In this document: positions 1-13,639 of the stretch, piece by piece
Layout: each line of letters opens with the position of its first letter
Numbering within the stretch: position 1 is the first letter of the stretch
DNA from: Sipunculus nudus
Taxonomy: Eukaryota; Annelida; Sipuncula; Golfingiida; Sipunculidae
Direction: 5' to 3'
DNA: 64,000 bases
Assembly: GCA_026874595.1 (NCBI GenBank)
Contig: CM049309.1
Coordinates: 10,441,076 to 10,505,075, forward strand
Program-made: the position numbers and the translations under genes
The notes under the pieces: generated by a model
Database searches by the model: none
Told to the model about the DNA's origin: nothing
The model's input: only the letters and a program-made list of their open reading frames with translations

Positions 1-1679
1 TTCAGGCGTACTTATGGTTTGCATTAGTATTGCTATAAAACACTTAATTTAAGTAGATTCACTGTGCAGTGAAAAGCACAAGTATATTCCATAATATTTA
101 GTCTGAATAATATGTTTCCAAGAAATGTACTATGTCCTCAATATCAAACTCCGTCGGAGAATGTTTCTATTCTAAACATATCTCTTCTATTTGGGCATTG
201 TTGGATAGCGGGGACTACTTGTCTCAGCTGTTGATTTTTCAAATCAAAATTTATTACATTTGCAAAAAAACAACCTGTTTACATTCCACATGCGCATGCT
301 TACAAAATATTACTTATTGCTTAAAGTCCTCACCATAAAACACCGATGTTAATGTAATTTGCCTAGAAACAATTATTTTCCTACACATTTGAACGGACTT
401 CACTATATTTGTACATACACCGATGGTGTAGTTAGAAGCCCCGGTTCATTGTGGGGAACAGAGTTTGACTCCAAAAATCCCTTAACAGCATCGTCATACT
501 CTTGCGAGTCCGAGTCTGCGCAGTGTGACTGATTATAACTAGAGATCCTTGCACTGCTTTTTCAACAAACATTTTGTTTTGAGTTTTATAAACGGGGGGC
601 CTGGAAATATACAGGGATTAACGTTAATCAGCTCTCCATGCGGCTACAGTCCAATTGTTTTATATTATCGGCCACTGTAGTTTTTTTTAAACTCGAGCCG
701 TACAGTTTTGCCAAGCATGGATTTATATCACAGGAATTATCTATGTATATGGTGTTGCAGAGACAGATTCTATGGATCCACGTCTGAAAGGCATTTTGTT
801 CAAAATGTTATGTATCATGACATGGATACTGTGGTTGTCTATTTGTTACTGAGGGTTTCAAATTCGCGATATATCACGAAATAAAGTTTTCGCGAATAAG
901 AGGCCCCACCGCGGAAGACAAGTCAACAGGTAAAAGAGACAGATATTTTAAATTATATCAAATCTTTCTAATTAACCGCCAATAACAAACAGTAATTTGG
1001 GTTTCCGACCAATCGTTACGAATATTTTGCAATTTTTTTTTCAAGATTTTGTGTAGATTATTGTAAGGTGAGATCGCGGAACTTGAACCCTAGGTTAAAT
1101 GATAGAGGAAATAAACAAAGGAAAATGCGAAATTGTAACCTCGAGAATATGAAACCACAGTGCCTGGCGGTTGCAAAACAACGTATGAATATATTATAGA
1201 TATCGGGTTAATTTTCTTGTTAGTCCTATAAATCTTGATGTCTTTGGGTCTGTTTGTTTCAAAGAAATTACGGTTTCTAGTTCACAGAGCCAGCTTCTGA
1301 CTCCCCCACACTGTTTCCTTCTTCTATGAATTGCTTGCAATAACACTAACCATAATACTGGTAATCATAAGCATATAATGTTTTATATACACCTTGCATT
1401 CACATCATATCGAAATATTACCACTTATCAGGTTCAGGCAGACTGGGATCAATGTGGCATAGACCTAGCAGAGTAATCAATATTTATAAATATTATTACG
1501 TTGGAGCAAAACTTCCTACAAGGAACAATGCAACCTTTCATAATGACGTGTGTTGTATAGTGAATGACACATGGAATTATTGAATAAAATTATAAATTTA
1601 TAAATTTTGATTTATATTTTTTTTTATTTCTTTTCATTAATGTATTTTGTTCTTATGTAATTTTATTTATATCAAGTAG

Positions 1680-1680
<1 letters not shown>
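1..1680. other. Intergenic, AT-rich, no gene seen
   Basis: No convincing coding frame was found. The stretch holds a weak tRNA-promoter-like motif near 421-475 and, at 855-905, a short CGCGAAATAAA...CGCGAATAAGA segment that recurs in diverged form at 15950-16025. The rest looks like unique AT-rich sequence. Confidence 0.6.
421..475 (+). other. tRNA-promoter-like motif (possible SINE or tRNA relic)
   Basis: TGGTGTAGTTAGA (424-436) resembles a pol III A box and GTTTGACTCC (463-472) a B box. A CCCC...GGGG pair between them could be an anticodon-like stem. The A-to-B spacing is about 6 nt shorter than in a standard tRNA and the T-stem does not pair well, so this is not a functional tRNA. It may be a tRNA-derived SINE head or chance. 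No second copy was found in the window. Confidence 0.2.

Positions 1681-1682
<2 letters not shown>

Positions 1683-1738
<56 letters not shown>
1683..1738. repeat. (AT)n microsatellite
   Basis: Uninterrupted AT dinucleotide run of 56 bp. Confidence 0.97.
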
Positions 1739-1739
<1 letters not shown>

Positions 1740-1741
<2 letters not shown>

Positions 1742-3998
1742 TAGTTTTGAATTCATAATCGGTGTTTGAAAATAAATACGACCGATGATCGATTATTAAT
1801 CGATTATTTTATGTACTTTCTATATTACTTTGATATCTGCTGTATAGTAGTACCTAGAATATTGACCCCAGATTGACAGGTACATCGGTATTCATAATGA
1901 AACCATCTATCCATCCACATCCAAAGTCGACTTGCCGTCGGACTATTGTTGGTTGCGCAAGATTCCGTTTTGATGCTGTTCGTTACTTTGTGATCTCTGA
2001 CAGGATTAGATTCTTTGCATGTGCATAGAATATATACTCTTGTACTGATTTTCACCTAAAAAGTGTTAACACAAGTTTCGAAAACAAATTTAAATATTCA
2101 ATCGACAAAATGATATCTTACCGTTCCTGGATTTATGTGCGTTGTGCAGCTATTGCTGTAAACATTTATTTATCTTATATGTCACCATCTTGAGTTGGGT
2201 TAAAACTCGATACCGATTTGCATTTGTATTTTGGTACAACATTTTTTGTATTAATATTGTGTTTTATTATTTGTAATTCAATATTTTTGAATTCTATATT
2301 TGATATATTTTGTCAAATTTGTTCTGCGTAAACATCTATATCTCACTGGAGGAGCTCATTCGAGTAATTTACATATGGTAGTCACAGTAACAGCAACATT
2401 TAAGAATCTGCTTGCAGTATATTTCTGTTCCGCATTTTAGTATTGCATTTGTGTCTGTATGATCAAGCACACTAGCGTTTGGATTTGTATTTTACCGCAA
2501 AAATACTTTGTTTATTTAGCGTTTTTGTATTCAGTTGTATTGTTTTTTTACCCAAAACATGCATTGCGGCACATATAATAATAACATTCACTGCGAGTCT
2601 ATTTTTAACCGGCCGTTTATAACATTGATAATCGAAATGAGATTTATTGAGAAAGAAGGTAGCCACTGAAGATGTTAAGAAGCCACTTTGAGGGTTAAAT
2701 AAAACCGACTGGCACTTATGTAACTGAGGTAGGTCTCCATAGAAACCTCTAGGTCCAATAAAGAGTTGTCCTTTTTAATATACCACAGTAAATTGGCTCA
2801 AAGACTCCCTGACGAGACATTAGCAAGAAAATCAACCAAATTCCAGAATAAGCGATACATTAGCTGATAAAGGCTAATTTATGGAGAAAGAAGTGAACAA
2901 AAATATCCATGTTGTTTATTCAGTGTTATATAAAATGAATTCTTGCAGGAAATGGTACTCTTGGATCAATATTTTCCATTCCGCAGCGGATGGGGTTTTT
3001 ACAGTGAAGGCCCTGCCCCGATGTCTTCTTTAGATATATCCCATAATTCAAAACTGCATCCCATAAATAACCCGACCACCTCTGGTACACAAGATGTCCG
3101 GCATACAAACCCTTCATATTATCTAACTCCATGTCTTTTTGTTTCTCCAAAAACCTTGCCGGAGCAGTTCGTTAGACTTTAAAATTTCATAAAAAGAAAA
3201 ATAATGATTTGACTTTATTGTGATTTTTATTACGAACATAAATATTAAAAATAATAACACGGTGAAAATACGACTTTGATGACACAAGAGAAATACTGAA
3301 AAAGAGTGGTATTTTCATTCTATAATATCAATAAACTTTAAACCAATTATAGGGGTCTACCTCGACAAATTGTTAACAATCTCTTCAAGTCATATTGTAC
3401 ATCTTTTTATGGTTGCCACACTTGGAACATGAGGCATAAATGTATGAAGTATATTATTAGTGCCTATATCAGAGGTTTACGTGCGGTCTGGAAACTACCC
3501 TACAATGCACATACACCTACTGTGTTGTCAGTGGCTGGAAATTTCCCTTTGAGCTGATAGAGAAGAGATTATAAAAATGATATTATATATGTGCAGGTCT
3601 AATATAATTTCCTTGTTTCTTTTAGAGCTCACAGGTTAAAACATGGTGTGTCTGGTTTTATTTGTAACAATCTAGGTTATTTTTGTAAAAATATAATACT
3701 AATGTACACACGATTGAATTGAATGAACTCTCTTGCAGTGCAATGTCGCCAGAAATCTGTGAAGAGGAACAGGCTATAGGAAGCATCGTCCTCAACTTTG
3801 TGAATTTAATAAATGGCATAACTGATATTGCCGATTTTGTTTTGTTGATTACTTCAACACTCAGCTATCAGCTGAGTTATGTCTTTCTGCATTGAATTAC
3901 TAATTTTTTTTTTGTCTTCTTGTGTTTATTGTTAACCTCTTTTCAAATAATGTACTTTCTTTGTTCGAGGCGACGACATGCACACATATTCTTGTAAT
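1740..3998. other. Intergenic, no gene seen
   Basis: AT-rich sequence with only short chance frames. No splice-flanked exon, repeat or RNA gene was recognised. Confidence 0.55.
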
Positions 3999-4415
3999 AT
4001 GTTAACTTGTTTGTTTTGTTTTTAGTTCTTTTTTTAATTGAAATATACACTTAGTTTTCCATGCAGATAGAAAACTTCCTTAGTTAAGCATACATTTCTA
4101 AGTGGTGCTCTTCCCAAGTATACCAGGCTTGCATTATGATAATTTCAAAATTCGACAATATTATTTAATATTGAGTAATAAATCTAAAAGTTAGGACGTC
4201 ATATTGAAATCTCAATGAAAACATTTTGAATCTAAAATATCTATCACTGCGCCTGGAAAAACAGCAAAATATAGGTCCTAAACATCTCGTTTAGAACTGT
4301 CATTACCATTAATTGAAAATTATAGCATCATTACATCTTGCACTGGGTCTCACCTAAAAACTGCAGTGAAATACAGGACAGGTCATACAATAAACTATTC
4401 CCTTGCAGCAATATA
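3999..4415 (+). repeat. Dispersed repeat R1, copy A
   Basis: Aligns along its length in the same orientation with 46971-47347. Shared blocks include GTTTTCCATGCAGATAGAAA, AATTCGACAATAT, TAGGACGTCATATTGAAA, ATTACATCTTGCACT and TTGCAGC(A/G)ATATA. No terminal inverted repeat, target-site duplication or long coding frame is visible. It is probably a non-autonomous transposable-element fragment of unknown class. Confidence 0.8.
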
Positions 4416-6039
4416 CAAAATCTTTATCAATAAACCATTGTAGATACATTGTTTTAATTGACACCTGGCAATTTTGAAATTACGATTTGGAATAATATAT
4501 AGAAGGCTCAGCCAGTTTCCTGGAAAACTACATGTTTGTCGTCTTTAACATACAAGATAGTGAATATATAAAAAAAAATTTAGTAACAAACAGGGAGTTT
4601 TCTAATATATTTTTTATATTAGAAAAACAATTTTCACCTGCTTGAAAACTGACTCTTTAAAGAAAAGTTAATTAAGACCACTGTAATTGACACTACCGTG
4701 TAAACGTGTGAATAACTTCTGAAGAATGGAAAATATAAACTGCTTTAATTAAATTTATTTATAACATAAAACAGTTATCTGATATATGTTTCAATAGTTT
4801 CAAGACAAAAAACTAGAATTAAAGAAATAAATAGTTAAGAAACCATTGGGAGTCAGTCAGCTAAAAGAACCTATTATATGATCTTATTACCTTATTGGGT
4901 TTCATCCCGTCGTTTTCCCAAGAAATGAAGCTATATATTGGTCCTGGGCTCTTCGTATTTAACATGAGTCCCAATACAATAACATTACTTTTTCTATTAA
5001 ATCATCAAACGATTTGTGTCTCATATTGTGTTAATCTGCTATATAATATTGCCCATACATATTTCATTTTCAAATTTAAGGAATATTAAGTATAGTTACG
5101 TGGGGACAAAATATTGATCATAAGAAACATAAGCAAATATGAAGCAAACGAAAATCTATTTATATATTTAGGGTATGGAAATATTGGCAATATTGAATAT
5201 GCATGATAATTTATATATATATATATATATACATACGTTATATATATAAAAATGGAATGTGTATTCTACAATCATCAGTCTTTACACCAGATACCTTATC
5301 ATTCTAAGAAATTCTTGTAACAATACTACTTTGCCTCCTTTCAGAACTACATGTATCAACGGGCTTAACCTGGCGGGGAAAGGCGTTAATTCGGCAATTA
5401 ATTCCCCCGCGTTAAAATTATAACTGGGATGTACATTATATGCGATATGTTATACATGTATAAACTTTAAATAAGTAATCATATTCAGGCCTTAATGTCC
5501 ATCATCAAATGATTAATTTTTATAGATTAAATGCTAATTATCATGCAAATAAAATTATACATATATATATAATTTATATATATATATATTATATAATTGA
5601 TAATTTCCCTACAAATTTAATGTGATTATTTTTTTTTATTAAAATACAGATTTGGTGTTCAGTGATTTTAAATTATGCACATATGAATAGCTATAAACAC
5701 ATAAAAAGCTGTAATTTTATTCTTTATAAAATTATTAATTACAATCATACTTGTATAGGAACTTACATTATATAATATATTTATTTATAATTTTCTACAC
5801 ATATTAGTTTACTTGAAATATAATACTGCCGTGCTTTGTTTACCTGTGTTTGCATAATTTTACTGACTATCAGAGTCTGGTCTAATCTGAACAAGCTACT
5901 CTGAATAAAATATATTAATCAGATGTATTAAAAATAATGCATACTTTATATAGAATCCTTGTTCTAAACGCTAATGAACTTATCTGAAGAAAATGCGTTT
6001 CCTTTCCTTAAACCAAAGGTTGAACCATAGGGAACTTTA
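4416..6039. other. Intergenic, AT-rich, no gene seen
   Basis: Low-complexity AT-rich sequence with several short (TA) runs near 5210-5230 and 5560-5600. A small stem-loop, TTAATT-CGGC-AATTAA (5386-5401), is flanked by G-rich and C-rich arms. Confidence 0.55.
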
Positions 6040-6560
6040 AAACCCATGATCTTGGAATAACTTAAGCCAGTTTGTTTACGGGCAGGGGTACAATGTTCAC
6101 TGAATGTTTTGTTAAAGCGCTTCAGTGATCACCAAATATACGAATTCCTACATCATGCGGCTCAAACGCTGCGGTGTCATTTCTATGGACAGGGGGCCGG
6201 AATGGAGGCCGGAATGCCTGACATGTTGTAAACCGTAGGTATCTATTCCATTTATCTGCGTCCGCTGGCGAATAAAAACAGTTCAAAGAATTAAGCCCGG
6301 AGCAGTATTGCAACAGACATGTTGCCCGCGGGGAATATACAAGGTTAACTACAAAAAAGCCCGCAGTCGGTATCCTGTGACCGCTCGGGAAGAGGTTTCT
6401 TTGTAAGGACATGCGTCAATGAAAGTTTTTCCGACCTGTCAGAGGGAGGTAGAAGCTGGCCCGTTGTGTTAGGTTATTTGGAGGCAACACTCCGGGCAAG
6501 AGGAATACGTCACTCAGCTAAAAAAACAGCCAAGTCATACTGGCGGCTTGTTTAGGACGA
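6040..6560. promoter_or_regulatory. Candidate conserved non-coding island
   Basis: Clearly less AT-rich than its flanks, free of microsatellites and with no convincing exon. The open frame at 6122-6412 (-) has no recognisable domain. GGCCGGAAT occurs twice in tandem near 6197-6214. It may be a cis-regulatory element for bhlhe22, but this rests only on base composition and lack of repeats. Confidence 0.3.
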
Positions 6561-7632
6561 GACACATATACCCAGGATATGTACAATGCTCCTTGATCAC
6601 TTGAGAAAACAAAGACATGTTGTTTACTTTTGATGCATAAAGAAAAAATTGAGAGTGTGTCTTTTAATATTTCAGATCAGATTAAATTTTATGTACACTT
6701 GATTGAGAAATACCAACCTTCTACATTTTGAAGTTCCGTATATCATTATTATAACAATTATGATAAAAAATTGATTATATGCTCTCTTTTTATGCCACTG
6801 ATGTTAATATATAATCACTAAACATAGCTAACCTCTTTCGAAGTTGTTAAATCCTTGTTGGAATTATATGTTAAAACCTACGCAGTGTCGCTCGAAAATC
6901 TTCTTATATTATAATTTTAGTTATTCAAAGATCTGGGAACACAATTTAAGGAAAGGTGGCAATTTAATGTCTATTAAATGAGAATAAAGATTACAATACA
7001 ATAAGAATAATATTTGTGTTTATAGGCTGCTGGACTTTTAATTTTGTATGCGCGTGGCTATAGGAATAATCCAGTCATAAAGACAGAGTGAATTTCTGAG
7101 GTATACTATCCAAATTTTACAATTTTGTCATAGAGGTTTTAAAGTGGTTCAAAAATGGAGAATGAAAGATTTTCCATTTTTTTTTTCCTTAACCTGATCA
7201 TAGTTATTAACATGATTATAAGGCCGCGTGGTTTGCCAAGGCAACACCCGTATGTCTGTAGTGTGTCATATTTTGTATTGAATCAGTGAAAGAATATGTA
7301 ACAAAAACTTACACTGCAGTCAGATAACATAACTCAAGATACGTAATCAAACCATATATACATGCATATATAGATGTACAAAGATATTAAACATTACCTT
7401 ACTACAAGTTCATACAACATTCATATAGAAGCGCAGTTATTTAGACTAAATAACTACAAAGAAATGATAATTTATAGGCTTTACTCCTTTTTAATGATGG
7501 TGCATGGTTGAAGGGAATTATCATGCATTATTCTATATGAATGATATGTCAGGGATTTGATTTTTGTGTGTGTGTGATTGTTTGTGGGTTTTTTTTATTT
7601 GTACATGTGAATATTTGTAAACTGTAATATGC

Positions 7633-7637
<5 letters not shown>
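6561..7637. other. Intergenic, no gene seen
   Basis: AT-rich sequence with no recognisable gene, repeat or RNA. Confidence 0.55.

Positions 7638-7669
<32 letters not shown>
7638..7669. repeat. (GA)n microsatellite
   Basis: Uninterrupted GA/AG run of about 32 bp. Confidence 0.97.
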
Positions 7670-7672
<3 letters not shown>

Positions 7673-8789
7673 AAATAAGAAGGTATATTTTAACTGTTGT
7701 GATTCGTTAAAATATAGATTTTATTATTTTAATATTAAAATTATATTGATGTACCAGTTCGTTCAAAAGAGAATTTCAAGGGGTTATTAATTTTATAATT
7801 TCCTCCATAATGCAGACCAACAGATATTTTCAAACTAAAGCATTAATCTTTATTGTGTTCTGTATGTAATTATATAATCATATTTTAACGACGATTGTGT
7901 TTAAACTTTCCTTCAGAGTTGGTCCCTCAGGACCACCTAAGATTGAAACCTATAGACATCTTAATTAATGGGTTACATATATTGCATATATATTTCATTG
8001 CAAAATATTATAATTATCCTAAAGTAAAACTTCTATGCAATCGCTTTTGAATATTAGGTAAACATACAATCAAAACTGGATTAGGTATTACCTGTTGTGT
8101 TAAATGTAAATTGTCCTTATTTGTTAACATCGATTTGATCAATACATATATATATATGTATATATATATGAAGTAACACCTTAAAAAAATAGAGGTTAAA
8201 CTCATAATTTCTTCATATTTCTTCCCAAAATTTAAAAATTCGCGGATATATTGGTGGCCCGTGAAACTCAGGGACTTCAAAACAGTAAGTTCGAATTCAC
8301 ATTCAAAAGTAAGACCCCGGCACAGATATAGTTAACTAAGTTAACAGTAGGTGGCGCTCAATTGCAATGCCGTCTTCTGTTTTGTCGAATTATGTTGGTC
8401 CATATGGGCATGTTCCCGTTTTAACTTCATCTTGCTCCAGTCACAAACATGTATTAGTAACTAGTTTCCATCATTATTATCTTAACAATATACTCATGAT
8501 GGTAATGAAATGTAAGTAACCGTCGTAATCATGGGTACTGCTGTAAAACCGATCCAATCACAGGGTTTAAAATACAAAGGAGCTTGGAAAACGAAAAAAG
8601 GGCATCATATTCCAGTGTTTTCAGTGAAAATTAAAAAAATACGAACAAAAATGAATAATGTCGAAAATTAGTTAGCTGGTGGTAAAATGGATATTTTTAT
8701 TTCTGTATACATGTATATGAATTTTTGCTCAGACGGATAACCGTGTAAAGAACGGATAATTAATTACAAGGATTACTGTCCTTTTTTCT
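7670..8789. other. Intergenic with one CTCF-like site
   Basis: AT-rich sequence with a short (TA) run near 8145-8169 and the CTCF-like motif at 8345-8358. No gene seen. Confidence 0.5.
8345..8358 (+). promoter_or_regulatory. CTCF-like motif
   Basis: CAGTAGGTGGCGCT agrees with the bilaterian CTCF core (CCASYAGRKGGCRS) except for the base before it. CTCF is present in most bilaterians. A single motif match is weak evidence of binding. Confidence 0.35.
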
Positions 8790-9275
8790 ATGTTTTCATT
8801 TCATTGGTGTCGCAGATTTCTGTGTCACCCTGAATTAACAAATCACGGTAGGTTTTATATCAGCTTCTTTGAAACAGACGAAGACTTAAATTGTATAAAC
8901 TTCCAGGGAGAATTGATACATCTAATGATGGATTTTCAAGAACCCAGTGAACCTCTTTGCTTCTCTTGCCACGGTAATTTTTATACCCGCTTGTCCCTCG
9001 CCGTCTCGGATAGCGCGCAGACGATTGATCATGTGACCTACGAGGCGATCCATCTCTGCTGGTTGTCTTGTAAGAGCCCGCCAATGTCCGTAGATATTAG
9101 TATCGCTGTCACTAATTTTCTTTCAAGGTTCCCTACAAAGAAAACTAATAAAAAGATACTCGGTACGAGTTCTAGACACCAGCTCATGCCGCTTGAATAC
9201 ATGTATGACCAAGCTGTACTCGTCACCGCTTTATTAATCGAAAGATATCGTCTGCTGAGAAAACTTCTTTGAACC
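8790..9275. promoter_or_regulatory. Higher-GC island with a 160-codon chance frame; candidate conserved element
   Basis: The + strand is open for 160 codons from 8790 to 9272, and the - strand is also partly open. The translation shows no domain, signal peptide, compositional bias or repeat that I recognise, and no clear acceptor/donor pair frames it. Composition is more balanced than in the flanks and contains no microsatellite. A conserved non-coding element is as likely as an unannotated exon. I assign no function. Confidence 0.25.
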
Positions 9276-10039
9276 TATTCATATCACTCTCTGGATAGCC
9301 AAGATACGTCTGTATTTTTTATATGTTTTTCGTGGTCGGAATTAAGAGGCCCCTCTTCTGATCCTTGACGCTGATTGGATAAGAGGACCCACGTCAGCAA
9401 TATCAGTACAAATAGACTTCAAACGTGCCTCTCTGCATGTATTATCGTGTGCATTGACAAAATATTTCGAAATAATTTAAACCAGTCTTCCCTGGTATTG
9501 AAAGGAATTTACCAACGTAATATATACATCTGTTCAATATTACATTTTTTTCATCAATGTTTACTGACACCTTAACCAAAACTCGTGCATGTGTATCCCA
9601 CTTAACCATCCTTATGAACTCTGCAATCAAATTTTTTCGATAGACACATTTGGAAACACGTTCCTGGCACACAACCAAACAAACTTGTAAGCAAACATGT
9701 CCAGGTGTTCGTTTGTATTTATTCATGTGTAAATATATTCTTTTAACATTTGTTACCCAAGTACAGTGTTCGAATAAAAATCTACTTCCAATTTTAGATA
9801 AATACACATATAAAGGAGATCACATTAAACACACATATACACATCCTTACATACACACAACATCCATGTATAATGGGCTAGCGTTGACCGGACATTTCGT
9901 GTCCATGTTTTACTTCAAATAAGCACCTTTTTCCATATTTCAGTCAAGTAAATTACCTTTTTTTAGGCATGGCATACATTAAATGGATATCGCACAATGG
10001 GAGTCAAAATGTGTATAACAAAAAGCTAACATCGCACTA
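9276..10039. other. Intergenic, no gene seen
   Basis: Short chance frames on both strands overlap one another (for example 9442-9807 - and 9650-9922 +) without recognisable content. Confidence 0.5.
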
Positions 10040-11480
10040 AAACTTTGATGTAGTTAGTGTGCTTCGTCATTTGGGGACAGGTCTATCGGTATTATGATTT
10101 ATCTGCTTGCGATAACGTCTCCCTGAAACATAGACGAAGCATTGTTATCTGCTCAGTCAAGAAAACAAAATGGCCCCCACGACAAGACCGGTTCCTGTGG
10201 CAACCAGTCACACGAAATGAAATTACCCTTCTTGACAAGTTGTTTACACGACCAGCAACAGTCGGGATGTTTTATGTTACAAGTGCTGCCGATTTTTTTA
10301 TTTCTCTCCACAAACATATTAGCATAAAATTGCATTGGATATCTCGGCTGCGAAGGCTGAGTTTATTTAGAGGGCCAAGGCGTGAGCCAATCAGAACGCG
10401 ACCAGACGACAGCGAGAGGAGATGTGCACGAAGATCCCTGTTACCAAGGTGATATAAGTTATCTGGGAGCAATGGCGGAAGCCGGCGGTGTCTTAACGCA
10501 GTGACAGCATTTTGGTTAATAAATAGGCAAGTATGTCTCGCCACTTGGAGTAGCGGCCGCCTTTGCGCACTAGCGTTATACATCAATGCCTAGCTTCAAA
10601 ATAGCTCCCTTTCCCCAAATCCCTCCAGAGTTGGGTTGCCATGGTTACCAAATAAGGAATCGATCGGTATGCGTCAGCTCTTGGGGCGCCGTGGTTTGAC
10701 TTAATAGCCCTGTCTAGAAAGATACCCAAGTGAATTTGAGCGATAAGGGCCTCCCATCTGCCGCAGAAAAATCGTCTATACATGTAGTAAATGGTCGGCT
10801 TGTTTAGGCCGATACATGCAGGCACCGTAATCTGCGTTCACTAACGGTATTTATAGCCTGAATAAATGCCCGCTGATGCGAAAATTGTTGTAAGAAGATG
10901 GCGACTTGTGCGGGTCCTAAAGCTAAAAATCCAATTATCCGCCAAGTCCTAGGCACCCAATGTAATTTCACACTGTGATGAAATATGGCCGCCTCCTAGA
11001 TCATTTTCTGTGATCCCGCGGTAAATTGTCTTGCCGTTCATTTTAGGGAAATGAAGGTTGTTGAATTGAATCGCCAAATACATCCTTCTTCCAGTGGCCG
11101 TGATGTGATTTAGACACTATTGGAGAATCTCAACAAACATAATGCCAGATATGAACTTGGTTTTGCTGAAACTTAACCACAGCGTACGTGGAACGGTTCC
11201 TTTTGCGGACTCACGGCAAATCCGCTGGGTCCAGGAGAAACCGCTGAATGACAGGCCATACATCAACAGATAACAAGAGTTTACCCAACCGAAAACCTGC
11301 CCGCCATTGCTACCAGAAATAAAATTGACCAGATATTCTCTCAAGCGGAGAAGCAACCTCCTCCCAAGACAACCAGTTTGTCACAAAAACTTATAAGCCT
11401 GTAAACCAGCGGGCATCGGCATTTTGGGGAGAATTTTAAATCATCTTGTTGCTGGCGTTTTACAACAGGGATCGTTCAGC
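10040..11480. promoter_or_regulatory. Long higher-GC, repeat-free island (candidate enhancer cluster)
   Basis: About 1.4 kb of non-repetitive sequence, roughly 10 kb upstream of the bHLH gene, is noticeably richer in G+C than its flanks. Several short frames on both strands overlap with no domain content. A YY1-like AAGATGGCGAC occurs at about 10896-10906. The lack of repeats over this length fits a conserved regulatory block, but that cannot be shown without other genomes. Confidence 0.35.
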
Positions 11481-11970
11481 TGTGTAAGCTGTAATTAAAC
11501 TAGTGTATTTGCTGCCATCGGTTATAAGTATATATAACAGGTTTCACGCTATTTGTCTCTCCAGTCATGAAATGTTTTATATGATAATGGGACAACAGGC
11601 CTTGAGATTTTGCTTAGTACTTTTTACCAGGAGTTGTTCATGCGTAATGATTCCCTTATCTTCTTCTTCGTCGTCATCTTTGTATTAAAAGAAAGGCCTG
11701 ATCTCCCGTTCTAATATCAGGTCCCGAGCGATTCAGCGACTTGGACTGTGTACCAATAGGGAAAAACATAACGGCCCACGGTATAATGGCATAAAACCCG
11801 ATATAAACCCGGATTGTAATTCATTAAACATGTTTGAATATCCTCGCACTGTTATAGTCTGTTTTTGTATGTTGTTTGTTATGTGTATATGTATAGGTGT
11901 GTTACTCTGGGTGTGTGAGCGGGTATGCATGTATGCGAGTGTGTGTGAGAGAGGAAGAGAGAGATTAAAG

Positions 11971-12004
<34 letters not shown>

Positions 12005-12733
12005 ATTATTATATCACATACACTAATCATAGAAATTGTTATATTATATACGTTCATGATAAATGATATGATAGAATTAAAAGAGAGAGAGAGACAGCGA
12101 CAGAGAGAACGTGCATGTGTATGCACTTTGAATGTGTGAAATGCGTATAAATATATCTTTTGTTAAAACATTCATAAACTCCTATTGCTCAGGCATGATC
12201 TACGTTGGCGACATAACTCCACCAAATCCACGTGTTATCATATTCATGACAGAAATTTCACCGCTTTATGACTTTGTTCTTTTATTACTCCACTTTCCAG
12301 AAGCTTCAGTATATGGGTTAACGGTTATGCGAAGGGCGCAGTATTTTTTTGCGCGCTGTGCACGCAGTCGGGCGTTACAAGACCTGATAATATATGAGAC
12401 GCGTATATAAATATATCAAGTGATCATAGCCTAACCATCAACACGGAATACAACTCTCCCGGTTTGTTCGAGAGTGAATGGGACGGAGGGAATAAATACC
12501 CCGTGTATACGTATCCCCCTCCCTTAATTTTTTTTTATCAATTGACTCGGCTCTGCCAATATAAGCGTTTTGTAATAGAGGTATATGACAAAACCTGTAC
12601 ATTCACATGCAAAGTGAAGCCTGAAGTAACACCCCCTCGCGTGGATCACCGCTCTTTGGTCCTATATATACAAATATACGGTGTACTAGTAATTTGAGTT
12701 TTTCAGATTCGCGTAAAAACAGTCATATTCATT

Positions 12734-12737
<4 letters not shown>
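11481..12737. other. Intergenic with (TA)n and purine runs
   Basis: Contains an (AT)14 tract at 11971-11998, GT- and GA-rich simple sequence around 11880-11970 and 12083-12110, and a less repetitive part at 12180-12420. No gene recognised. Confidence 0.5.
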
Positions 12738-12779
<42 letters not shown>

Positions 12780-12838
12780 CATGCAGACATACAGACAGAG
12801 AGACAGACAGACACACGTGCAGACACACAGACAGACAG
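12738..12838. repeat. (GA)n plus (CAGA)-rich microsatellite
   Basis: A pure GA run (12738-12775) passes into degenerate CAGACA/CAGA tandem sequence. Confidence 0.9.
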
Positions 12839-13639
12839 AATTAAGACTGGTTTGAAGACGTGTTATAATTCTTAAATGTGTATTTGGCGTATTGGAGGAA
12901 AGTGTAGACTTAAATGAATAATTCTATATAGAATGATTTCCCATTCTGCCATGTATAATATAAGCTTTATATAGGTCTACTTTGGACCTGCATGATATAA
13001 GGATCACATTGTAATTTGGTTTAATACTTTGGATAGTTTATTTTTTAAGGAGTTTTATATGATGAAACACGGGTTGGGTAGACTAGTGTAAGGGACAAAT
13101 ATATGCAGACATGCATTAGTTCAGTTTGGTGCATGAGTTGTTTCAAGATACACATTGTGCGAAAATCTGAATTATTACATGGATTAGCATATATGAAAGC
13201 GTATATATGAGTCAATGCATGAATTACAGTATCGCATGGCATTAATATAATGTATGTCTATAAAATGTCCATGCCAAGTCGTAATATATAAATATATATT
13301 CAATACTGAATCCCACCTTACAGGCAAATTCATATTACGTGGCATTAAAGGCATCGAATGAACAGACTGCATGGTTTCAATTCCGACACGTGGCACGTTT
13401 ATAACGTTTTGAAGTGTTTTAGAGTTTGACCTCTCAGACAAAAAAAAATATCTTTGAATTTGACCTGTAAAAATACTTTATTACCATCTGTGTATATACA
13501 AGAAGGTGTATGTATATTTGTACAAAGAGTACATATAAAATACAAAAGAGTGTGTTTATCCGTATATAGTTTTGTATCGTTTCAGGCACGGGACAAATCA
13601 TTCCGCCTCCTCCCACAAATCGACTCGCATTAGAACAAT
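12839..13639. other. Intergenic, no gene seen
   Basis: AT-rich, with short overlapping chance frames only. Confidence 0.5.

Noticed and set aside
421-475. Functional tRNA gene
   Set aside because: A-box/B-box spacing is too short and the T-arm and acceptor stem do not pair.
9442-9807. 121-codon minus-strand frame overlapping a + strand frame
   Set aside because: No domain content and a mirrored frame on the other strand; treated as chance.
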